Source of the DNA: Pilasporangium apinafurcum
Taxonomy: Eukaryota > Oomycota > Peronosporomycetes > Pythiales > Pythiaceae
Reading direction: 5' to 3'
DNA: 20,151 bases
NCBI GenBank assembly: GCA_001600495.1
Contig: BCKE01000038.1
Location: 1 to 20,151, forward strand
The notes under the pieces were generated by a model. It searched no databases, had not been told where the DNA came from, and saw only the letters and a program-made list of their open reading frames with translations. Numbering within the stretch: position 1 is the first letter of the stretch; every line of letters begins with the position of its first letter. The position numbers and the translations under genes are program-made. Of the stretch, positions 1-9,138 are shown piece by piece.

Positions 1-199
1 ACAGAAAATTATTCACATAGCTCAATATGATTGGCTTCATCATGCTTTGAGAAAGTTCTTCAAATAACAGTATGTGATTGGAAAGTCTGTGTTATGTGTG
101 ACCTTTTAAGTTTACAACTGCCCATTACAGGCTTCGTTATCACAGACTCGTCACAAAAATTAATTACGGAATTTTTCGCATTTCTTTCAGTGTGGCATA

Positions 200-349
200 T
201 TTTTTTTATTTTTTGAAAAGTTGGCGTATTTTTTTTATTTAATTTTAAAACTGGCTTATTATTTTTATTGTCTCTTTTTTTTATTTTTTGAAAAGTTGGC
301 GTATTTTTTTTATTTAATTTTAAAACTGGCTTATTATTTTTATTGTCTC
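200..349. repeat. Tandem duplication, 75-bp unit, two copies
   Basis: Two nearly identical AT-rich units occupy 200-274 and 275-349; the word GAAAAGTTGGCG starts at 215 and again at 290. Each unit also holds weaker inner repeats of a TTGGCGTATTTT-like word. It lies upstream of the first ankyrin gene. The rest of 1-199 shows no convincing gene. Confidence 0.9.
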
Positions 350-420
350 AATAGAAAAAGATAGCTATTTAGTCAACAGTTCGAGCCCATCTCCATGAGG
401 AGGTCTGGCAACTGGGTACT

Positions 421-436
421 GTTCATTTGTCAAAAA
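421..436 (+). promoter_or_regulatory. Initiator-like site of the first ankyrin gene
   Basis: GTTCATTTGTCAAAAA matches the oomycete initiator consensus GCTCATTYYNCAWTTT at about 11 of 16 positions. It lies about 20 nt before the start codon, where oomycete transcription starts are often found. The match is moderate and the start site is inferred. Confidence 0.4.
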
Positions 437-456
437 CCAGTCACGTGTGAAATGCC

Positions 457-2070
457 ATGGATGTACAGCTGCATAAGGTTGCTCAAGAGGGAGATCTACA
501 GAGGCTCCAATACCTCGTAGAGGAAGAAGGAGCATCAGTGAATGAGAAGAACGACACTGGTGAGACTTTATTACATGTAACAGCAAGTAAGGGTAATCTT
601 GATATGGTCAAATATTTGATCGACAAAGGCGCATCGGTGAATGAAAAGAACAACTATGGTATGACTCCATTACATGAAGCAGCAAGGTGGGGTCGTCTTG
701 ATATGGTCAAGTATTTGGTCGACAAAGGAGCATCGACGAACCAGAAGGACGAGAATGCCATGACTCCATTACATCTAGCAGCATGGTCAGGTCATCTTGA
801 TATAGTAAAGTATTTGATGGACAGGGGAGCATCAGTGAATGAGAAGAGCGAGAATGGCTGGAGTTTACTACATCGAGCAGCATGTGGGGGTCATCTTGAT
901 GTAGTCAAGTATTTGGTTGAGAATGGAGCATCAATGAATGAAAAAGGCAGTATTGGCAGAACTCCATTATATTTAACAGCAAGGTGGGGTCATCTTGATG
1001 TGGTCAAGTATTTGGTCGACAATGGAGCATCAGTGAATGAGAAGAGCAATGATGACTTGACTCCATTACATGAAGCAACATGGCGGGGTCATCTTGATTT
1101 GGCCAAGTATTTGGTCGACAAAGGAGCATCAGTAAATGAGAAGAACAAATATGACATTAGTTTATTGCATGAAGCAGCAATGCGGGGTCGTATTGATATA
1201 GTCAAGTATTTGATCAACAAAGGAGCATCGGTGAATGAGAAGAACGAGAGTGGCTGGAGTCTACTACATCGAGCAGCATGTGGGGGTCACCTTGATGTTG
1301 TCAAGTATTTGATCGACAGTGGAGCATCAGTGAATGAAAAGAGCAAGGAAGACATGACTCTATTATATGAAACAGCAAAAGTGGGTCATCTTGATATAGT
1401 AAAGTATTTAGTTGACAGTGGAGCATCGGTGAATGAGAAGAACGGCGCTGGTGAGACTTTATTATATGTAGCAGCAAATGAAGGTCATCTTGATGTTGTC
1501 AAATATTTGATCGACAAAGGAGCATTGGTGAATGAAAAGAATACTGATGGCAAAATACCATTGTATCAAGCAGCAAGGTGGGGTCGTTTTGATATAGTAA
1601 AGTATTTGCTCGACAATGGAGCAGCAGTGAATGAGAAGAACGAGAATGGCAAGACGCTATTATATACAGCGGTAAGGCAAGGTCGTCTTGATGTGGTCAA
1701 ATATTTGATCGACAATGGAGCAGCAGTGAATGAGAAGGCCAATAATGGCTGGACTCCATTACATGCAGCAGCAATGCAGGGTCGTCTTGACATAGTCAAA
1801 TATTTGATCAATAAAGAAGCATCAGTGAATGAGAAGAGCAAGGACGACATGACTCCATTACATGGAGCAGCAATGCAGGGGCATCATGATGTGGTGAAGT
1901 GTTTGATCGACAGTGGAGCATCAGTGAATGAAAAGAACAACTATGGCATGACTCCATTGCATGTCGCTACGAGATATGGTCACGCAGAGACCATCAAGCT
2001 GTTACTTGATAATGGTGCTGATCCAGACAACAGCTTTGGAACTCATGGCGATTTATCACCCAACAAGTAG
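457..2070 (+). CDS. Ankyrin-repeat protein, 537 aa, 16 units
   Basis: The protein is almost entirely ankyrin repeats: a 30-residue N-terminal cap, then fifteen 33-residue units (residues 31-537) ending in a short tail. Each unit has the TPLHxAA turn-helix and a GHLDVVKYL second helix, and nearly all end in GASVNEK. There is no signal peptide, membrane segment or catalytic domain, so it is probably a soluble protein-binding scaffold with an unknown partner. The start is the ATG in GCCATGG, a strong Kozak context, closely preceded by an initiator-like site. The frame is open throughout and ends in TAG. Units 4 and 8 are nearly identical in DNA, which points to recent exchange among repeats. The gene converges on a kinase relic downstream. 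The family call is secure; the function is unknown. Confidence 0.93.
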   Translation: MDVQLHKVAQEGDLQRLQYLVEEEGASVNEKNDTGETLLHVTASKGNLDMVKYLIDKGASVNEKNNYGMTPLHEAARWGRLDMVKYLVDKGASTNQKDENAMTPLHLAAWSGHLDIVKYLMDRGASVNEKSENGWSLLHRAACGGHLDVVKYLVENGASMNEKGSIGRTPLYLTARWGHLDVVKYLVDNGASVNEKSNDDLTPLHEATWRGHLDLAKYLVDKGASVNEKNKYDISLLHEAAMRGRIDIVKYLINKGASVNEKNESGWSLLHRAACGGHLDVVKYLIDSGASVNEKSKEDMTLLYETAKVGHLDIVKYLVDSGASVNEKNGAGETLLYVAANEGHLDVVKYLIDKGALVNEKNTDGKIPLYQAARWGRFDIVKYLLDNGAAVNEKNENGKTLLYTAVRQGRLDVVKYLIDNGAAVNEKANNGWTPLHAAAMQGRLDIVKYLINKEASVNEKSKDDMTPLHGAAMQGHHDVVKCLIDSGASVNEKNNYGMTPLHVATRYGHAETIKLLLDNGADPDNSFGTHGDLSPNK

Positions 2071-2369
2071 ATGCAAAATGAAAATACTATACGAAAATAC
2101 AATTAATCGTGATAACAAGATCAAAGAACTTAGATACAACTTAATAGTGATATGGGAATATGATTGGAAAAAAGTCGAATAAGTCAATTTCGCTCATTCA
2201 ACGAAAGTTTAGAGATTATTATATTCGAGTGCGAGTTCAGAACTTAGGAAAGAAACTCTTAAGTAAGTCTGATGAAGAGGAATGCCCGAGCTGCATTTCT
2301 TAAACAAAATGCCTATTTCAAAATTTTTGATATTAAAGTTAAGATAGAAGTATGATTATGTTGAGAACT
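2071..2369. other. Convergent intergenic stretch
   Basis: This AT-rich DNA lies between the stop of the ankyrin gene and the probable last stop of the minus-strand kinase relic. I see no gene or clear repeat. It presumably holds both 3' ends. Confidence 0.5.
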
Positions 2370-4204
2370 CTACGAGAACAACTCCTGCAAGCGGTGCTGC
2401 TCTTTGTCTTCAGTAATAGCATCCCGTAATTTTGCGTTGTTCGGACACTTTTGTGACTTAACGACTCTTTCATTAGATCTATGCATCCCATAAATACAGC
2501 TTGCTTGATTTCACAGCTGCAAATATGTGTTCAATTGTTGAGGTTTCCTTGTTCTACTTGCTTCTCCCAAGCCCTTATCAATTCGGTCAACCTTAATCTA
2601 TCACGACAATCCTGCTCCCACGTGGCGATCAGATCCCAAGCTTCTTCAATGAGTCGTCCTTCGTGTCGTGGTGAAAGCGTGCTTGCCTTATGTTTGCTGA
2701 TGATGGTGTCTTCATTTTCTGGTTCAATACCTGTTCGACTCTTTATGTCTTTGTTCAGAGTTGCTTCTACGTTGAGTTTTTTCTGTTCTGCTAGCGTCTC
2801 CAGAATCACGATCACTTTCGCCAATTTCATTCTGTTATGATAGTCATGTGCGCACATTTTTTGATCAAATCCCATGCTTCATCAGTGATTTTCCCTTCGG
2901 ATCGTGTTGGCAGTTCGCCAGATTTAATTTTCTCGATGTTTGTGTCCTTCTCTCCCCCTTCATACGGTGGCGATCCGAACATGGCTTCAAAGATGCATAT
3001 TCCCAAAAAATGCACGTCAAATTCAGGACGAGCGTTCGCGTTCACCCTCACTGCAAAGCATTCGGACGCCTTTCAATAATACGATTCTGGCTGCTTCTTG
3101 AAACTTAATGCTGAATTGACGCGCACAAAAGCATACCAAAAGTCCGAAATTACCGCCGTAGTACTTGCAGTCACGAGTAAAGTACTACATTTGAGATTAT
3201 TGTGTACGATATTCTTACTGTGAAGGAACGCGAGGCCACGTGCGACGTCAAGAAACACCTGCCAGAATCGCTGTTTATTTTTGGGTAAATAGTCGTTGAA
3301 ATTCCCTTGCTCAGCATATTCCAAGACAAAAAAACAAAAGGGTTCCAATATGACACACTCCATAAAATGGAAGCACATTGGGATGCTTCAAATCATTCCA
3401 CCTCGTCGTTTCTTCAACGAAACACTTACAAGTCTCCGTATCATCTTCATTTGCATGTACGATCTTGACAACAACTTTGGTCCCCCAATACATGGTAGCG
3501 TGGTGCAGATTGCAAAATTTTCTAGAATCGAAAGGGTTCGCAGTGTCGAAACGAATATCGGAGGGGGAGATATACCATCGTAACGATGATGCAGGTTCTT
3601 ATAGTGACAACGTTCCAAATGTCTATCAGCTTGTCAAACTCATCACACGTATTTAGGTCTTTGTGATATAGGAGTTCATACTTGAGATCAGTAAGCACCA
3701 CCACAGTCACACCTCTTCTCACAATACTCCTGGTGAATTCGTTCAATGCTTCTTTCACGAATTTGTAGAAAATAGCAAAATCTTTCTTGTATTGTTCTTC
3801 TAGGTATCCGTCTCGAACCTTCGCATTCTCGAGCTCCAAATTAGCCAATTCCTTGATGATGTCAATTTGGATGTGAAATTTCTTGATTCTTTCTTTCATT
3901 TTCCAATATTTCCCAATGAGGGTAAAAATGTCGCCCTTACATACTCCTTGAGAAAGTACTTAATGTCTTCGATGAAGTTCTTGTATCTTTGAAGTACTTT
4001 TGTAATCTTGACTTCGCCTTCGTCAAGCATTGCCTTCAATCGTGGATGAAGTAGGTCTAAGCGTTCAACAAGCTCCTTGCACATTTCTTTGTTTTCGTAA
4101 CTCTTAGTGGCTAATTTGTCCAACTCAAATAACAGACTTCCTGTTTCGCCGAGCAGTACTGCATCGGAAGCAATAACAGTCGCTTTTTTCCCGACGACTT
4201 GCAT
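2370..4204 (-). pseudogene. Broken TKL-family pseudokinase with helical N-terminus
   Basis: The reading starts at the ATG at 4204. Residues 1-102 are helical with a NKEMCKELVERLDLLHPRLK pattern, reminiscent of the four-helix bundle of MLKL-like proteins. A coiled segment follows in another frame (3899 to about 3600). The kinase N-lobe then runs from RWYISPSDI to the GTKVVVKIV lysine and HPNVLPFYGVC. The C-lobe has LEYAEQGNFNDYL, IVHNNLK, ISDFW and EAWDLI. The catalytic HxD aspartate is Asn, the following metal-binding Asn is Thr, DFG is DFW, and the glycine loop is lost, so it could not work as a normal kinase. Frameshifts lie near 3897, 3600, 3350 and 2855. TGA stops lie at 3073-3075, where WxAPE expects Trp, and at 2531-2533. 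A third frame carries the tail to TAG at 2370-2372. Sequencing error could explain some breaks, but not the lost catalytic residues. Confidence 0.8.
2373..2946 (-). repeat. Repeated kinase C-lobe tail (two clear copies, one likely third)
   Basis: Copy A (about 2946-2774) and copy B (about 2710-2540) both encode 57 residues and align without gaps: DT at the start, EG then EAWDLI in the middle, then a D-R-L-I pattern ending EQxxL. A third, weaker copy (about 2539-2373) has IDLMKES, PNNAKLRDAI and LQELF at matching places. This part of a kinase normally occurs once. Confidence 0.6.
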
Positions 4205-4249
4205 TTCGCTCTTTTTCCTTAAGTGCTTGGTAGTTATCGCTTAGAAGGA

Positions 4250-4265
4250 AAAAAGAAAAGTGAGC
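4250..4265 (-). promoter_or_regulatory. Initiator-like site of the kinase gene
   Basis: On the minus strand GCTCACTTTTCTTTTT matches the oomycete initiator consensus at about 14 of 16 positions. It is followed by a pyrimidine run ending CCTTC and lies about 46 nt before the ATG at 4204. This is the best initiator match in the window and supports that start codon. Confidence 0.55.
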
Positions 4266-4398
4266 GACTCTTGTATTGAATAATATTTTGTGTTTTGATC
4301 TCTTTTTTTGTTCAACAAATCTAGTGAACTCTGTAGCTAAGAGTCACTGTGCTCAAAAGTTGATAGCTTTTCTAGCATTCCTAGCATTCATCGTTGTT

Positions 4399-5061
4399 TC
4401 AAAAAATATGACAACCAGGGACTGAAGAGCTATCGGTTGGCACCTGGCAGTTCGCAGAGTTGTTCTCAAGAGCATTTGCGTCAGCGCCATGTCGCAGAAG
4501 AAGTCTCATCATGTCAACATGCTTTTTCTTAGTGGCATATACCAACGGAGTCTGTCCATTCATATCCTTTGCATTTATGTCGGCGCCATGCCGCAGAAGA
4601 AGTTTCGCCAGGTCAACATACCCTTCTCCAGCAGCAAATGCTAGTGAAGTCTGTTCACCAATATTCTTTGCATTTACGTCCGCACCTTCCTCCAAAAGTA
4701 CTTTCATCATGTCACCATTCTCTTTCATAGTAGCATGTATTAGTGGAGTGAATCCCATGATATCCTTCATTTCTGTGTCTGCGCCATGCTGTAGGAAAAA
4801 TCGAACCATTTCCGCATTCCCACTTCCAGTAGCGTATGTTAGCGGAGTCCATCCATGGATATCCTTTGCATTTACGTTGGCACCGTACTGCAGGAGAAGT
4901 CTTGCCATATCCATATCTCCTTTTCCAGCAGCATATATCAGCGAGGTCCACTCGTCTCCATCTTTTTCATCCACATCCATGCCTTGTTGCAAGAGAAGTT
5001 CCACATCTTCCAATGATCTCTCGCTCACAGCTTAAAATAATCTCGACTTGGAATTTCCCAT
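4399..5061 (-). pseudogene. Ankyrin-repeat gene with stop at codon 10
   Basis: From an ATG in strong context (ACCATGG, 5061-5059) the frame reads MGNSKSRLF, then TAA (5034-5032), then AVSERSLEDVELLLQQG and five ankyrin repeats, ending CHIF before TGA. Downstream of the TAA the frame is fully open (209 codons), but its first usable codon is GTG and no ATG occurs until the MDVDEKD segment. LF-E-AV is the expected reading, so one G-to-T change (GAA to TAA) would explain the stop. MGNSKS resembles an N-myristoylation signal, which would place an intact ancestor at membranes. An alternative is that translation starts at the internal ATG, losing the cap helix. A sequencing error at one base is also possible. 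The repeats differ from those of the first ankyrin gene (GADVNAKD type). Confidence 0.8.
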
Positions 5062-5206
5062 GGTCACCCCAAAAGCTTTGTTTCAGTATTGAAAAAAACA
5101 AAGGGGGGAGGGGATACAAAAACCACTCCGCTTGTTTTTTATCCAGTCGTTCAATCCAAACGTATTTAATTGAAACATATGTGTTATGTATCAATTATGT
5201 TAAAAT

Positions 5207-5260
5207 GTGCGCCATAAATACAGTGCGCTCCATAAATACAGTTCGCGCCATAAATAACTG
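5207..5260. repeat. Three tandem copies of an 18-bp unit
   Basis: Units at 5207-5224, 5225-5242 and 5243-5260 share GCGC(T)CCATAAATA followed by CAGT or ACTG. They lie about 150 bp upstream of the second ankyrin gene (minus strand), so they could be regulatory. From 5261 to about 5454 I see only AT-rich DNA. Confidence 0.8.
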
Positions 5261-5618
5261 AACACGAAAAAAACGTTATTTTCTGGAATAACTTTTTGAA
5301 TTCTAAAAATTAGAGGCTAAAACTTGGTATATATATAATATAAAATGCTTGAATACTGGTGTCAAATTTCAAAACACTAACTCACAATATTCACAGCACT
5401 AGAGCAATATATAAATTTGGAGAGTGCGACATAAGTGTATGGACATTTTAAGAGTTGCGCTTGGAGGGGCATTATATTAGCGAAATTATGACGATTACTT
5501 GGTTTCCGATACGATGATTGGCTGAAAGTCTATTGTAAGAGTTCTGATTGGCCGAAATACAAAGAACTTGGAGGACGTTGGTGGGCGGAGATGGCAACTT
5601 GATGGCAAAATGAAAAGT

Positions 5619-5773
5619 GAATTACATGGAGGACTTAGTTTGCTACCACTANATCTAAGCTCCCTTTCAATGCATCTTTTCCTAATCTGATTACGATCAG
5701 CTTTCTACTTTCTTNCTTTACACATTATAACATGCAAGTATGTATTTCTGATTATTTTCCCTCTTAATGTATT
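5619..5773 (+). repeat. Left inverted terminal repeat, conserved inner part
   Basis: Inverted match to 7888-8045. Both N bases here (5652 and 5715) can be read from the other arm as C and T. Confidence 0.9.
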
Positions 5774-5978
5774 GAAATGCCTGTTGTGTAGCAGTTGAAC
5801 AACAAACCCAAACTTGACGTGAACACGGAACTCTCGGTTCTTGGACTTGGGTCTTCGGGTTCACCAAGGGTGATTTTTTCTTTAAAAAAACTTGCCACTT
5901 CACGCGGCTGCCGTCGCGCGTTGATCAGGCGCTACCGGTTGACGCAAACAGCCTTGTAAGGTACTTAGTTGTTTTGAA

Positions 5979-5999
5979 GTAAATTGGAAAGTGAGATTA
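5979..5999 (+). other. 21-nt match to the MULE fragment
   Basis: GTAAATTGGAAAGTGAGATTA is identical to the minus strand at 10674-10654, where it encodes VNWKVRL at the end of the MULE N-terminal fragment. About 20 nt upstream a TGTAAGG word is shared as well. This suggests that the element at 5.5-8.2 kb once carried a related transposase. No open frame remains. Confidence 0.5.
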
Positions 6000-6209
6000 A
6001 TGACATTAAACGTAAAAGTCTGGCATTCTAGCTACTCCTGTCCATTCCTTTCTTTTAGCGCTCTAGAGCCACTCGTTTCTACTTAATGCGCAAACATGTA
6101 GTGAGTATGCAAAGATGTTAGGATGATGTGCCTCTCATCTCCACAACCTTTATCTTTAACTATCTTTGAATGATGACTTGGTCAAAAAGAAGAAACTTGG
6201 CATACACTA

Positions 6210-6355
6210 TGAATATATGCAAAAGTGTGCAATGGTGGGACTTGAACCCCGGTCACACACATAGCAGTCTAGGTGCTTAACCAGCTGAGCCCGCTGGGAT
6301 AACTAAAGGTTTTAGATGTGTTAACGTATAAATGTCTTCAATCCTTACAAGCCTT
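6210..6355 (-). mobile_element. tRNA-derived SINE-like copy 1
   Basis: On the minus strand a box A-like GGGCTCAGCTGG (6292-6281) is followed by a perfect box B, GGTTCAAGTCC (6248-6238). The acceptor, anticodon and T stems do not pair well, so it is not a working tRNA. Its upstream part holds a 16-nt word (6349-6334) that recurs at 9734-9749 in the other orientation, which marks it as a dispersed family. Confidence 0.5.
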
Positions 6356-6759
6356 CTGCGCGCTCAAAATATGATATCGCTCGCGAGCGAGCACTGATTC
6401 CCACCTCGCTACTCCTTGTGAAGCGAGCGGAGAGAAGAACACAAGGGAGACTTGCGTACTGTTGGGCAAATTTGGGAGTGTTCACTATTTTCCCTCTGAG
6501 GGAAGTTAGTGGTAATTGAAGAGGATGCTGACCTGCTGGTTACTTACTACGTACTATCTCCTATCACCAGTAGGCTAACTGCAATTATATGGAACATACA
6601 AATTAGTCACCCATGGGGAGTAAAACTTGGAGTGACAATGCTTCCAGGCAGTACCGTAAGACGGATAAGATGCTCGTTATCCGAACACTTATCTGGTTTT
6701 GCAGAATTTTAAAACTGCTCCATCACACTGCTGCGCATATCAAGATCAATGGCAGTACA

Positions 6760-7084
6760 TGTAACAGGGTGACTGTTACAGCTGCACACACTGTAGGTTG
6801 AGGAAACGTATTGTGTTACTTAGCTAACTACGAGTAACTTAAGCAAGTCTAAAGTTACTCCTGATTGTATAGGAAGTATGCAATCAGTGGAAAATTTGAG
6901 AGTGTATTATTTGGTGAGTTATAAATGGAAATCTAGGCTAAGATAAGCATGTAAAATAACCTAAAACCTTGATATATCTGCCAATGAGTGGCTCTCAGCA
7001 TTTAGAATGCAAAGTAACATGTAATTGGTTAAAATGTGGAATTTTAACCAATGAAATGCATGTAACGGAGCTTACCCCGTTACA
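6760..7084. mobile_element. Solo-LTR-like element A, 325 bp, with 5-bp target duplication
   Basis: The element begins TGTAACAG and ends CCGTTACA. It is flanked by perfect 5-bp copies of GTACA (6755-6759 and 7085-7089). TG...CA ends with 5-bp duplications fit a solo LTR; a small non-autonomous DNA element using a 5-bp target is the alternative. It sits within the Fanzor frame, and its length plus one duplication (330) is a multiple of three. There is no coding sequence inside. Both ends are palindromes. Confidence 0.8.
7024..7052. repeat. Perfect 12-bp inverted repeat, 5-nt loop
   Basis: ATTGGTTAAAAT and ATTTTAACCAAT flank GTGGA inside LTR-like element A, close to its right end. It could form a strong hairpin in the element's RNA. 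Confidence 0.85.
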
Positions 7085-7887
7085 GTACACTTCACGGAAT
7101 TTGCGCAAGAATTTTCAGCAAATTCAAAGGAAAGGATGGTGATGCAAATCTACTTGGTGTACATGTGACCAAAAATGCGATCGCATACAAGGACTATTTT
7201 CGAGAGAACAGAGATAAATTGCTTCGTCTTGCGCTTAAGATATCGCAATTCGAGACCGGAAACCGAATACTCGCACATCAAATTACGACAAATGGTTATA
7301 GTGCATCGGTACTATTATCGCGACCCAAGACTGATGTTGAGATCAAACGCGAGAGACTAAAAAAAGATTAAATTCAAGAAGAATGCTCTTGGAGTTCCAG
7401 ATAACTACGGCCCACATGTAGTAATTGACATCGATCCTGGAATGCGTACTATGTGTGCCGCTGTTATTGAAGGTCACACATAATTTCTTCCATCATCGAG
7501 TCGAAGACTTAAGAAGAAGATCTGTCGAAAGGGCAATAAGCATGGCAAGATACGCAAACGACATAAGCGATGCCCTGCTCATGAACGTCAGCAACATCGA
7601 GAGCGAATGATCAAGTCTGAACACAGGATTTGCGGGATCAATACAAAAGAACACTGGTATCTTGCAGGAATGAATAAGGCACGATATTGGAATAAAAGAC
7701 TATTGGCTCGAAATGAGAACTACGCTTCAATTATTTCTGGTATCCCGTCATACAAGACAGTTAACTACGATGCATATCTCGGATATAACACATACCTGAC
7801 TTCGCACGCAACGAACAAGTATAGCGTCGGCACATGCCTGACCTTGCATCCGAGATCAGATGACATTACATACCTCAAAGTCATCTT

Positions 7888-8045
7888 AATACATTAAGAG
7901 GGAAAATAATCAGAAATACATACTTGCATATAAATACATGTGTAAAGAAAGAAAGTAGAAAGCTGATCTTAATCAGATTAGGAAAAGATGCATTGAAAGG
8001 GAGCTTAGATGTAGTGGTAGCGAACTAAGTCCTCCATGTAATTCA
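7888..8045 (-). repeat. Right inverted terminal repeat, conserved inner part
   Basis: Inverted match to 5619-5773 with a few small differences, including a short insertion near 7931-7940. The Fanzor reading frame runs into this repeat and stops at 7897. Confidence 0.9.
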
Positions 8046-8175
8046 TTTTTTATTTTCCCAACAAACCCCCACTTCCTCCCCAAGTTCCATAATCGTCCAA
8101 GTTTCAAGTTTACGAATTTTGACCAATCATCGTACTCTGTCCTTACATATACCGATCCGGATTTCGTATAAATAT

Positions 8176-8405
8176 GCATAGAAGTACGTTGCTACGGGCG
8201 AAATCAAGTGTTGCAGCAGCTTCCAACTTTCGACGTCACTGTCCTAGACGATCTCTACAAGCGCATGAGCTATGTGCATTTGCTCCCTGCTATCAAGCTT
8301 TGGTTAGTCTTTTGGTCAATATGGCCGCGCGCAATGGGGGCTCCAATTGTGACTTTTTACATGAAGGAGGATTTTCCTAGCGCCGAACTGCGAAAACTGC
8401 CATGA
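8176..8405 (+). other. Short unassigned open frame beside the transposon
   Basis: After an in-frame TAA the frame stays open for about 76 codons to TGA at 8403-8405. It contains QQLPTFDVTVLDDLYKRM and PAIKLWLVFW, which look protein-like. The only early starts are TTG at 8208 and internal ATGs. I do not recognise a family. It directly abuts the right end of the inverted-repeat element, so it may be an exon fragment cut off by that insertion. From 8406 to 8696 I see only AT-rich DNA and pyrimidine runs. Confidence 0.25.
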
Positions 8406-8701
8406 TACGGTCCTTTTTGGGGTTGCATCTTGATAATTGTATACTTGATTTTTGTATTGCCATTACATTAGGCTGCAGGCACTTTTGCATAGCTAGACCA
8501 TAACTATATGTTTGAATATACAACTATGTAAATTTATACGGAATCCAGATAATCGGTATACATGTGTCCTATTTCTCTTATTTATTGTTGGAATGCCCTA
8601 TCTTTATTTTTCAATTATAATGTCCTATTTTTTTAAAAGGGAAAGTCTAATTCATCCCCCTAAAAAAATATCCTAAACTTTTTTGTCCCATTGGTTGAAT
8701 T

Positions 8702-9138
8702 TGTAATTGAACCAGTTACACACACGATAGCGATAGAGGAAGACTTAAGAAAATCCAGACTCAATGAGACTAGAGTTTTCTACTTGGGTAAGACGCTTGT
8801 GTGTTTGCTGGAAAAATACAAAGTGAATTTAATGAATTATTGGTAGAGAAGCTCCGCAAAGTTCTGCAGCTAACCTTCTAATACTCACATCTTATTCGCT
8901 AACTAACTACCAATGAAATCTTTATAGAATCATGACGTGTATTCTTGAATATTTCTAATGACAAGGTTCTGTCATATGTGTAACTCTGCGTTCGAGTAAC
9001 ATTTCGTTAACATTTGTGTAACCTTCTTAGTTACGTATTTACCCACAGACTTGTGACATTAAGTCATGTGGCATTAGACGCTCACTTAAGTGCGCCTGTA
9101 AGTTGTAACTAAGTGATGTGTAACAGTGCCCTGTTACA
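8702..9138. mobile_element. Solo-LTR-like element B, 437 bp, with 5-bp target duplication
   Basis: The element begins TGTAATTG and ends CCTGTTACA. It is flanked by perfect 5-bp copies of GAATT (8697-8701 and 9139-9143). Its internal sequence has no evident coding capacity. The right end, TGTAACAGTGCCCTGTTACA (9119-9138), is a palindrome; the left end is nearly one. It lies 45 bp from the stop of the MULE C-terminal fragment, so it may have inserted into the MULE's 3' side. Confidence 0.8.

Larger units (their letters stand above)
6613..7897 (+). pseudogene. Fanzor nuclease pseudogene (copy 2), split and truncated
   Basis: The frame opens at an ATG in CCCATGG context (6613) and reaches 6759, where a 325-bp LTR-like element interrupts it. 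It resumes in the same frame at 7090. A frameshift near 7365 leads to a frame with VVIDIDPGMRTMCAAVI, the RuvC-I motif with its aspartate at 7433-7435. TAA follows at 7481-7483. The same frame then continues with basic residues, LAGMNKARYW and IPSYKTVN, a pattern typical of the stretch between RuvC-I and RuvC-II in Fanzor proteins. RuvC-II, the zinc finger and RuvC-III are missing because the gene runs into the inverted terminal repeat. Intact Fanzors are RNA-guided DNA nucleases related to bacterial TnpB. This copy cannot make one. It is not a close duplicate of the copy at 15.7 kb. Confidence 0.75.
5455..8190. mobile_element. DNA transposon with long inverted terminal repeats carrying a Fanzor gene
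   Basis: The left end (5619-5773) and right end (7888-8045) are near-perfect inverted copies of about 155 bp. Weaker inverted similarity continues outward on both sides: TACGATGATTGG at 5510-5521 faces its complement at 8123-8134, and similarity fades near 5455 and 8190. The exact ends and target duplication are not clear. Inside are a broken Fanzor gene (6613-7897), a solo-LTR-like insertion, a tRNA-derived trace and a 21-nt match to a MULE transposase fragment elsewhere in the window. Long inverted repeats plus that match suggest a Mutator-like element, which is an inference. Fanzors are known cargo of several eukaryotic DNA transposon superfamilies. Between 5774 and 6200 no intact gene is seen. 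Confidence 0.8.

Noticed and set aside
1566-1850. Antisense ORF over the ankyrin gene
   Set aside because: A by-product of the repeat coding pattern, repeating every 99 nt.
6230-6300. Functional tRNA gene on the minus strand
   Set aside because: Boxes A and B are good, but the acceptor, anticodon and T stems do not pair.
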